Below are positions 1 through 6,687 of a DNA stretch of 64,000 nucleotides, piece by piece (the stretch's first letter is position 1; every line of letters starts with the position of its first letter). Under the pieces are notes generated by a model. It was not told where the DNA came from. It saw only the letters and a list, made by a program, of their open reading frames with translations, and did not search any database. Source of the stretch: Parapedobacter tibetensis (GTDB taxonomy: Bacteria; Bacteroidota; Bacteroidia; Sphingobacteriales; Sphingobacteriaceae); NCBI RefSeq assembly GCF_024704835.1, contig NZ_JAMXBE010000018.1:1-64000 (forward strand). The letters run 5' to 3'. The translations under genes and the position numbers were made by a program.

Positions 1-1
1 C

Positions 2-76
2 AATTGGGGCTTGACCATCTCTCAGCTTTATATTAAATTTGGTGAAAGGCTGCGACTGGATCAAAACAGTGTTTAG
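2..76 (+). other. 3' end of an open frame entering from the left edge
   Basis: A reading frame is open from the left edge and ends with TAG at 74-76, giving 24 residues ending in KFGERLRLDQNSV. The basic, aromatic tail would suit the end of a transposase or other DNA-binding protein, but I cannot assign a family. It lies outside the repeat array that starts about 150 bases later. It may be a chance frame. Confidence 0.2.
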
Positions 77-224
77 GAATAGGTTGATCCGGATGACACA
101 GTTCATGTTACACTACCACACCCTCCCGCATCGCGATACACGCCGGATGCCCTAGCCATCGTTGGATGGTTCCTTTTCCGCCCGTTCCGGCGGTAGCCGT
201 TACCCAAACTATCCGCCGGTTGGC

Positions 225-1400
225 GGGCTTGCGCCTTATTCCGACGTCCAACCGGGTTGGGTCTACACCGACATGAACCCGTCCCACACCGACATGGACC
301 CATCCGCGTTCCGGATGGGTTCGGTTGTATTCCGGATGGGTTACTTCCCGTCCCAACCGGGTTACTTCCAACGTTAAATTGAACCCGTCCGCGTTCCAGA
401 TGGGTTCGGTTACGTTCCAGATGGGTTACTTTCCGTCCCAACCGGGTCACTTCTAACGTTGGGTTGAAACCGTCCGCGTTCCAGATGGGTTCGGTTGCGT
501 TCCAACCGGGTCACTTCTAACGTTGGGTTGAACCCGTCCGCGTTCCACATGGGTTCGGTTACGTTCCAGACGGGTTACTTCCCGTCCCAACAGGGTTACT
601 TCCAACGTTGGGTTGAACCCATCCGCGTTCCTGTTGGGTTCGGTCGCACTCCCGATGGGTTCGGTTGCATTCCAGAGGGGTTCGGTTCTGACACAACCGG
701 GTTACTTCCGACGTTGGATTGAACCCCTCCGCGTTCCTCATGGGTTCGGTTACGTTCCAGACGGGTCACTTCCCGTCCCAACAGGGTTACTTCCAACGTT
801 GGGTTGAACCCATCCGCGTTCCAGATGGGTTCGGTCGCACTCCAGATGGGTTCGGTTGCATTCCAGATGGGTTCGGTTCTGTCCCAACCGGGTTACTTCC
901 AACGTTGGGTTGAACCCATCCGCGTTCCAGATGGGTTCGGTCGCACTCCAGAGGGGTTCGGTTGCATTCCAGATGGGTTCGGTTCTGTCCCACCCGGGTT
1001 ACTTCCAACGTTGGGTTGAACCCTTCCGCGTTCCAGATGGGTTCGGTTGCATTCCACATGAGTTCGGTTCTGTCCCACCTGAACCCATTCCCACGCCGGA
1101 GGGGTCACTTCTAACGTTGGGTTGAACCCATCCGCGTTCCAGATGGGTTCGGTTGCATTCCACATGAGTTCGGTTCTGTCCCACCTGAACCCATTCCCAC
1201 GCCGGATGGGTCACTTCTAACGTTGGGTTGAACCCATCCGCGTTCTGGATGGGTTCGGTTGTATTCCAGATGGGTTACTTCCGGTCCCAACCGGGTTGCT
1301 TCCAACGTTAAATTGAACCCGTCCGCTTTCCAGATGGGTTCGGTTGTATTCCACATGGGTTCGGGTCTGTCTCACCCGAACCCGTCCAGGCTTCACCCGG
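225..1400. repeat. Nested tandem repeat array (21-bp module in 64/85/106-bp units)
   Basis: Direct inspection shows a degenerate tandem array. The anchor AACGTT (GACGTT once) recurs at 370, 455, 519, 604, 710, 795, 901, 1007, 1113, 1219 and 1304. The intervals are 85, 64, 85, 106, 85, 106, 106, 106, 106 and 85, all equal to 43 + 21n with n = 1 to 3. The 21-bp module is close to GTTCCAGATGGGTTCGGTTG; the 43-bp core carries CCAACGTTGG and GGGTTGAACCC, both palindromic. Degenerate copies extend left to about 225 and right to about 1400. All unit lengths are 1 mod 3, so no single frame can run through the array; both strands carry only short overlapping open frames. I see no function; it is best described as a noncoding minisatellite with high potential for secondary structure. 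Confidence 0.93.
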
Positions 1401-1450
1401 TTTACATCCAATATTCCCATGGGACCGGTCGGACGTTCCATGGACCCGTT

Positions 1451-1823
1451 CTGGCGTGGAACGGTTTCATGTCTGGCACGAAACCGGCTTGTTGCAGAAA
1501 TTGGCCATGTACGTAAATGTCGTTGGCGACGGAAACCTGGCCAAGTTGTACAGTTCGGGTTTTCCCGTGCTGGCCAAACGCCGAAAGGGGAAGTCGCCTT
1601 TGATTTCAAGCCCGTTGGGCGCGATATGTTCTACGACTATTGCTTTGCGACAGCGGTAGATAAACGGGGCAACCCCATCTGGGGTGAGCTGCGCGTAACC
1701 ACGCGTTCGTAGACGGATTATGCCGAAGGATTTACCCCTGGCGCTGTCTATTTCCGTGTGCGGGCACGCAACAAGCACGGGGTAAGTCATTGGACGCAGC
1801 CGATCCGGTGGATGGTACAATGA
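1451..1823 (+). pseudogene. Remnant of a fibronectin type III-like domain protein
   Basis: Two frames together resemble a Bacteroidota family of about 200-residue proteins with an N-terminal helical part and a C-terminal FN3-like domain. Frame one (from about 1456) gives KLAMYVNVVGDGNLAKLYSSGF, the usual junction before the FN3 domain. A frameshift near 1600 moves to the frame giving VAVDKRGNPIWGELRVTT, then TAG at 1710-1712. The same frame continues after the stop with GAVYFRVRARNKHGVSHWT and ends at TGA 1821-1823. One frameshift and one internal stop make it a pseudogene. The 5' part merges into the repeat array. The family assignment is from memory of the motif pattern and is moderate. Confidence 0.6.
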
Positions 1824-1884
1824 TTAAACCAAGTATAGACATCGCTGCCGCCCATTCACTTCCAAAGATGCGTTTACTTTATTT

Positions 1885-2072
1885 TACGAGCGCGATCGTA
1901 CCACGATGTACCGTGCCGCGATGGACGGTACGGCCAGTGAGGCGCTCCAGCAGATACTGGACCGCGGCTACCTGGCTCCGTATGCCACGGATTCCCGCAA
2001 GAAAACAGCCATTGGTATCAGTTTTTCCTCGGAAGACCGGCAAGTATCGGAGTACCTTGTGATGGAAGTATA
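1885..2072 (+). pseudogene. C-terminal remnant of an AAA-ATPase/PD-(D/E)XK nuclease family protein
   Basis: The frame ending with TAG at 2070-2072 reads DGTASEALQQILDRGYLAPY and then KKTAIGISFSSEDRQVSEY. This matches the end of the large Bacteroidota family with an AAA-ATPase-like domain and a C-terminal PD-(D/E)XK nuclease domain (DUF1703 type), whose members end with a pattern of the form AL.QI..KGY..PY....K....IG..F....R....W. Only about 60 residues remain, with no ATPase domain upstream, so it is a decayed 3' end. It follows another remnant and a repeat array, which marks the stretch left of lysS as a place where DNA was lost. Confidence 0.6.
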
Positions 2073-2199
2073 GCTTGCTTTGATTCCATAGGAACACCTC
2101 TCACCCACACGGGCTAATGGACTGCTATCCATGATAAAGCAGATGAAGCTGTATGCGATGGCTCTGCAAGCGAAAGCCAATTGATTTACTTGCGGCCAA

Positions 2200-2222
2200 T
2201 TTTCACGCGCGTTGCGTGAAAA
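2200..2222 (-). terminator. Hairpin downstream of lysS
   Basis: Perfect 9-bp inverted repeat TTTTCACGC / GCGTGAAAA with a 5-nt loop, 12 bases beyond the lysS stop. The A/T ends of the stem supply the U-rich tail on either strand, as in bidirectional terminators. Confidence 0.55.
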
Positions 2223-2233
2223 CATTGGTTTGA

Positions 2234-3952
2234 TTATTCAAACCACTTTAAAACCTCTTCCTTCGTAGGCATTGGAATATCCAACTTCATTTTCTTACGT
2301 AGTCCGCCCAAGTCGTTAAAAACTTTGTTGGGATTCGCCGCTTTCAGCGTTTCGATGGTGTTGAATCCCATTTTTTGTAACACGGGTATCCATTCTTCGG
2401 GTATGCCTTGCGCTTTATAGTCCTCCAAACCCGCATGTTTTACTCCCTTTTCAGGACGCATCTGCGGGAAGAACAGTACATCCTGAATGCTTTGCTGGTT
2501 GGTCATCAGCATTGCCAATCGATCAATACCAATACCAATGCCTGCAGTGGGTGGCATGCCGTACTCCAATGCCCGGAGGAAATCGTAATCAACAAACATG
2601 GCTTCATCATCACCGCGTTCCATGAGTTTGAGCTGCTCCTCAAACCTGATCCGCTGGTCGATGGGGTCATTCAGTTCGCTATAGGCGTTTGCCAGCTCCT
2701 TGCCGTTGACCATCAACTCAAAGCGTTCCACCAAATCTGCCTTGCTGCGGTGTTTTTTGGTGAGCGGACTCATTTCCACAGGGTAGTCAATGATAAATGT
2801 AGGCTGTATATAATGGTGCTCGCATTGCTCACCAAAAATTTCATCGATGAGCTTGCCCTTGCCCATGCTTTCCGTGGTGGGGATACCCAGTTGCTTGCAC
2901 ACATCACGCAGCCCACCTTCATCCATTCCGTCTACCTCGAATCCAGTATGTTCCTTGATGGCGTCATAGATGCTTACACGGGGGTATGGTGCTGCAAAAT
3001 TAATTTCCTGATCACCCACCTGCAGCGTTGTATTGCCATTGGTGGCTAGCGCCACATGCTCGAATAGTTTTTCCGTGATTTCCATCATCCACAGGTAATC
3101 CTTGTAGGCCACGTAAAATTCCAGCACGGTAAATTCGGGATTGTGCGTACGATCCATGCCTTCATTCCGAAAGTTGCGGCTGAACTCATATACCCAATCG
3201 TAGCCACCCACTATGAGACGTTTGAGGTATAGCTCATTGGCTATGCGCAGGTAGAGGGGAATGTCAAGTGCGTTGTGGTGCGTGATGAAGGGCCTAGCCG
3301 CCGCACCTCCCGGAATGGGCTGCAGCACAGGTGTATCTACTTCCAAGGCTCCTCTTTCGTTGAGGAAATCCCGTATGGATGTTTTCACTTTGGATACCTT
3401 TGCAAATGTATCGCGCACTTGAGGATTGATCACCAAATCCACATAACGTTGACGATAACGGAATTCAGGGTCGGTAACCGCATCGAACGTCTTGCCATCC
3501 GCCGACTTAACCACAGGCAAGGGTTTTAATGATTTTGCCAACAACGTGAGTTCTTGCACATGGATGGAAATTTCGCCTGTATTGGTGGTGAAAACAAAAC
3601 CAGTGATGCCAATGAAATCGCCGATGTCGAGTAATTTCTTGAAAACAGTGTTATACAGGGTTTTGTCTTCATCTGGGCAAAGGTCATCGCGCTTCAAGTA
3701 GGCCTGAACTCGCCCGGTTGCATCCTGCAATTCAATGAAAGAAGCACTGCCCATCACGCGGCGGCTCATCATCCGACCAGCGATACGGATATTTTTATAG
3801 TTGAGTTTATCCCGCTCATAGTTTTCCAAGATATCGCTGGCGGTAGCATTGATTTCAAAAGCATTAGCAGGATAGGGGTTGATACCTAATTGCTCCAGGG
3901 CAGTAAGCGCCTGTCTACGTTGTAGTTCCTGTTCAGATAATACGATACTCAT
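2234..3952 (-). CDS. lysS: Lysine--tRNA ligase (class II)
   Basis: Charges tRNA-Lys with lysine in the cytoplasm. The 572 residues hold an N-terminal OB-fold anticodon-binding domain (about 50-145), then the class II catalytic core: motif 1 region around PGGAAARPF, motif 2 with NFRNEGMDRTHNPEFT, and motif 3 GIGIGIDRLAML near residue 480. After the core there is a tail of about 70 residues (from MRPEKGVKH to KWFE) absent from the 505-residue E. coli enzyme but usual in Bacteroidota. The ATG start is supported by a promoter whose -7 element lies 21 bases upstream. Monocistronic, transcribed away from the sigma factor gene. Confidence 0.97.
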   Translation of the reverse strand: MSIVLSEQELQRRQALTALEQLGINPYPANAFEINATASDILENYERDKLNYKNIRIAGRMMSRRVMGSASFIELQDATGRVQAYLKRDDLCPDEDKTLYNTVFKKLLDIGDFIGITGFVFTTNTGEISIHVQELTLLAKSLKPLPVVKSADGKTFDAVTDPEFRYRQRYVDLVINPQVRDTFAKVSKVKTSIRDFLNERGALEVDTPVLQPIPGGAAARPFITHHNALDIPLYLRIANELYLKRLIVGGYDWVYEFSRNFRNEGMDRTHNPEFTVLEFYVAYKDYLWMMEITEKLFEHVALATNGNTTLQVGDQEINFAAPYPRVSIYDAIKEHTGFEVDGMDEGGLRDVCKQLGIPTTESMGKGKLIDEIFGEQCEHHYIQPTFIIDYPVEMSPLTKKHRSKADLVERFELMVNGKELANAYSELNDPIDQRIRFEEQLKLMERGDDEAMFVDYDFLRALEYGMPPTAGIGIGIDRLAMLMTNQQSIQDVLFFPQMRPEKGVKHAGLEDYKAQGIPEEWIPVLQKMGFNTIETLKAANPNKVFNDLGGLRKKMKLDIPMPTKEEVLKWFE

Positions 3953-3972
3953 ACGGTCTTGCTATTATGCGG

Positions 3973-4003
3973 CAAACATAGCTAAAATGCGCCTGATTTA
4001 CAA
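3973..4003 (-). promoter_or_regulatory. lysS promoter
   Basis: On the minus strand TATGTTTG (3980-3973) fits the Bacteroidota -7 consensus TAnnTTTG, with TTG at 4003-4001 after a 20-nt spacer as the -33 element. Predicted leader is about 15 nt. Confidence 0.6.
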
Positions 4004-4007
4004 TATG

Positions 4008-4113
4008 GAACACGGATGGAACGGATAACCGCGGATTGAATAAATAATAATTAGTGTAAATCCGCATGATCTGCATTATCCGCGTTCTAACTTTCCGACT
4101 TCCGGACTTACCA
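4008..4113. repeat. Degenerate intergenic repeat tract
   Basis: The 336-bp gap between lysS and the sigma gene holds no gene. It contains low-complexity text with CCGCGGATT, AAATCCGCATGATCTGCATT and ATCCGCG echoes, followed by CTTTCCGACTTCCGGACTTA, a slippage-type GACTTCCG repeat that recurs in reverse orientation after amt (30075-30200) and before trxA (about 23055). These look like drifting intergenic simple repeats. Confidence 0.5.
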
Positions 4114-4237
4114 ACTAAACAAGTGTAGCGTTTTAAATGCGACATACGTCATCTACTCAGTGAGTGATATTCAAGCATGTATGGCGCATGAGTTAAATTT
4201 TTTACTAAGGCAGGCTACATACCCCATAAATTGAGCG

Positions 4238-4245
4238 TATATTTG
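4238..4245 (+). promoter_or_regulatory. -7 promoter element of the sigma/anti-sigma operon
   Basis: TATATTTG fits the -7 consensus TAnnTTTG 43 bases before the GTG start of the sigma gene. No convincing -33 TTTG is seen at 19-21 nt, so the operon may need an alternative sigma factor (perhaps itself) or have a weak promoter. Confidence 0.4.
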
Positions 4246-4288
4246 TGTTGTAAATTAACAAGCTGATTAATAGTGTTGTAGCCTTATA

Positions 4289-4897
4289 GTGAGTTTCAAT
4301 ATCCGATACTTGAAGGGAAAGCATGCCCCATCATTGGAGCGTGCAGTGAGGGAATGTGCCCAAAATGGGGATGAACGGAGCAAGGAATTTATCTACAAAA
4401 GCTGCTATGGTTATGTCCGTTCAATAACATTGCGTTATGTCAAAAATACGTATGATGCGGAAGAGTTGACGAATGAAAGTTTCATACGGGCCTTTGGTAA
4501 AATGGGAACATTCAATAATGGAGATTTGGGTGATCGATTTGAAAAATCGTTTAGGGCATGGTTGGCCCGCATAGCCGTAAACATCTCTATTGATTTTTTA
4601 CGGGGCAAAAAACAATTTGTCGCGTTGGACGAAATGAATGAAGGGGGTATGGAGCAGCAACATGTGGAAGTATCTGGGAATTTGCATGTAGAGGATATCT
4701 TAAAGCTATTGGCACAATTGCCAGATATACAACGCTCGATATTCAATTTATATGAAGTAGAAGGGTATTCACATGAAGAGGTTGCGACCATGCTTGACAT
4801 TCCTGAAAGCACGTCCCGTACCTATTTGACCCGTGCCAAGAAGAAATTACGGAAGCTTTACTTGGAATCGATAAATATCACGGCCGGATTTCAATAA
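4289..4897 (+). CDS. ECF-type RNA polymerase sigma-70 factor
   Basis: Directs RNA polymerase to a dedicated promoter set. In 202 residues region 2 is visible as FIYKSCYGYVRSITLRYV through DAEELTNESFIRAF and WLARIAVNISIDFLR (about 35-115). Region 4 runs from LLAQLPDIQRSIFNLYEVEG through YSHEEVATMLDIPESTSRTY (about 140-185), with a canonical helix-turn-helix. The start is GTG at 4289; the next in-frame Met is far inside region 2. The gene is 22 bases before a gene for a protein with an anti-sigma head and an outer-membrane barrel, so the pair is probably a sigma/anti-sigma system. Regulon unknown. Confidence 0.9.
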   Translation: MSFNIRYLKGKHAPSLERAVRECAQNGDERSKEFIYKSCYGYVRSITLRYVKNTYDAEELTNESFIRAFGKMGTFNNGDLGDRFEKSFRAWLARIAVNISIDFLRGKKQFVALDEMNEGGMEQQHVEVSGNLHVEDILKLLAQLPDIQRSIFNLYEVEGYSHEEVATMLDIPESTSRTYLTRAKKKLRKLYLESINITAGFQ

Positions 4898-4919
4898 TAC
4901 AGCGATCACAAATGCTGAG

Positions 4920-6257
4920 ATGAACGAAAGTAAGAAAAATAAGGAACTGATTCAACGGATGGCAGAAACGCTGCGCAACCATACTGAACCTTATAAAGAG
5001 GGGGCATGGGAGCGGTTTTCGGCCAAATACGGCATCCCAAAGAAGAGAGGCATGGTGCAATGGCCTTATTGGGGTGCGGCGGCACTGCTGTTGATGGCCA
5101 TGGGGCTGTTTTTGTTCGATCGACAAACCGATGAATTGGACGTGGTGCAACATGATATCGTACAACCCACCGGGGAGCTAAGAAGAACAGAGGAACAACC
5201 GACAGCCGAAATAGCGGATAAACCCCAAGATCCCGTGGAATTGGCGGCACCAAGGCAAACAACCCAAAGCCGAGAACAGCTGGCTGGTGCCAAGTCCATA
5301 GAAGCCGAGGTGCCTACATATGCAAGAGGCCGTCAAGACACATTTTTACCTGTTAGCGGACAAATACTCGCAAGTAACGCGAGGGTTGTGGAGGATTCTA
5401 AAGATCCAGAAGAGGCGAACTCAAAAGAGGAACTTATGACAGCTAGGGTTGACCATGATACCGTTTCGAATGATGCCAAATTACTAGCCGATGGAGGCAT
5501 AGAGCAATTCCCAGGAAACGAATCGTTCGGTAAGGACATGTTGGATAATGAGTATCCAGAAAAGGCTACAGAAGCAAGGCGCGATTTCAAGAAATGGGAT
5601 TTAGGGCTGGTGGTTTCGCCATCCCTCACTAACGAAAAGGTAAATATGGGAGGGGGGATTGCCATTGCATATCGATTATCCGACAAGTTTTCATTAAGCT
5701 CAGGTGTATCGGTCGGTCAACTGGGCTTAGGGCAAAACCCAAACTATGAGCCAATGGCAAACTCAGATATGCAAGCTGCCCCAATATACGGTTCGGAAAA
5801 TCAGGGTTTTGTAAGTGAAGCTTCTTCAAATCGCAAGGAGGTTACCTCCGTGACGAGCAACCTGTTGGCTTTGGATATACCGATTGATTTGCGGTATAAC
5901 ATCACGGAAGGGTTTTACACTTCAGTTGGCATTTCTTTCCTGACTGTTTTGAACGAACAGCGCACCAATCATCTTGTGGACCGTGGTATCAACCAGCCCA
6001 CATTCGAGAAAAGCGGTTCGAATAAGGATTTGGAATCCGCCGTGCAGGCCACCTATTCATCGGAAAGAACTGCTTACCAACCTTTGGAGGGAAAAGGCTA
6101 TACGGGTTTTGTTAATTTTTCCGTAGGCCGTAAAGTACCACTATTTCGTAAATTTTCACTCTCCATAGAACCCTATTTCAAGCTCCCAATCGGAAGCTTA
6201 TCACGTGAAGAAATGGATTTTACCAACGGAGGGATCCGGATTATAACAGGATTTTAA
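4920..6257 (+). CDS. Candidate dual-membrane-spanning anti-sigma factor with C-terminal outer-membrane barrel
   Basis: The 445 residues fall into four parts: a charged cytoplasmic head (1-46) with PYKEGAWERFSAKYG, typical of short Bacteroidota anti-sigma heads; one transmembrane helix (47-66, WPYWGAAALLLMAMGLFLF); a polar, low-complexity linker (about 67-220) rich in E, T, D and Q; and a C-terminal part (about 223-445) starting KKWDLGLVVSPSLTNEK that has the alternating pattern and aromatic girdle of an 8- to 10-strand beta barrel, ending in GGIRIITGF with a terminal Phe. No cleavable signal peptide is seen. The architecture matches the dual membrane-spanning anti-sigma factors (Dma) reported in Bacteroides thetaiotaomicron, where the head binds the cognate ECF sigma and the barrel sits in the outer membrane. 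It is cotranscribed with the sigma gene 22 bases upstream. Function is inferred from architecture and context. Confidence 0.75.
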   Translation: MNESKKNKELIQRMAETLRNHTEPYKEGAWERFSAKYGIPKKRGMVQWPYWGAAALLLMAMGLFLFDRQTDELDVVQHDIVQPTGELRRTEEQPTAEIADKPQDPVELAAPRQTTQSREQLAGAKSIEAEVPTYARGRQDTFLPVSGQILASNARVVEDSKDPEEANSKEELMTARVDHDTVSNDAKLLADGGIEQFPGNESFGKDMLDNEYPEKATEARRDFKKWDLGLVVSPSLTNEKVNMGGGIAIAYRLSDKFSLSSGVSVGQLGLGQNPNYEPMANSDMQAAPIYGSENQGFVSEASSNRKEVTSVTSNLLALDIPIDLRYNITEGFYTSVGISFLTVLNEQRTNHLVDRGINQPTFEKSGSNKDLESAVQATYSSERTAYQPLEGKGYTGFVNFSVGRKVPLFRKFSLSIEPYFKLPIGSLSREEMDFTNGGIRIITGF

Positions 6258-6358
6258 CCTTGTTCACGTTCAAGTTGCTGTTATTTTGACATATCCCGTG
6301 TATTGAGCGACTTTTAAATGTCCTGTTTGTAAATCGTAATTATTTAACGCCCGATAAG

Positions 6359-6390
6359 TTTGATTATTAATAGAATAACACCTACATTTG
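6359..6390 (+). promoter_or_regulatory. Promoter of the histidine kinase/response regulator operon
   Basis: TTTG at 6359-6362, a 20-nt spacer, and TACATTTG at 6383-6390 match the Bacteroidota -33/-7 consensus closely. It predicts a transcript start near 6397 and a 5' leader of about 290 nt before the kinase ATG. Confidence 0.7.
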
Positions 6391-6396
6391 GCCGAT

Positions 6397-6687
6397 AATT
6401 AGTTAAAATCACCAAACCAAACACCTAAAATCTACCTATTGATTTATTTGGGATTGCAAGATGCACTCCGACGGGAGTCGAATGTTAAGCTATGCAATTT
6501 AGCCCCATCCATACTGAGCGTAGGGCTTTATGAGACGGACCAGAGGGATACCTAACCATTTTGTGGATTGCCGGACGGTACTGATATACCGTGTCGGATA
6601 AAATTCGCACGTTAATTACTACGATAAGTATCAACGGTTGAAGTAGTATTTAAACGTATTATGAGAGCTTAAAAATAATTTTTTCGG
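6397..6687 (+). promoter_or_regulatory. Long 5' leader with two hairpins before the kinase gene
   Basis: The stretch holds no gene. Two hairpins stand out: ACTCC/GGAGT with a 4-nt loop (6465-6478) and a longer stem at 6571-6597 (CCG then ACGGTA pairing with TACCGT then CGG, 6-nt loop). No known riboswitch class was recognised and no U-rich terminator follows the second stem. It could be a regulatory leader or a separate small RNA. Confidence 0.4.

Noticed and set aside
225-1400. Repeat array read as CRISPR
   Set aside because: Units are tandem, of three lengths, with no unique spacers and no cas genes nearby.
103-1609. Many short overlapping open frames on both strands in the array
   Set aside because: They are forced by the 21-bp module, start mostly with TTG or internal ATG and show no family similarity; reported only as a repeat.
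6258-6687. Known riboswitch (e.g. cobalamin, TPP, SAM) in the kinase leader
   Set aside because: None of the conserved boxes of those classes could be found by eye.
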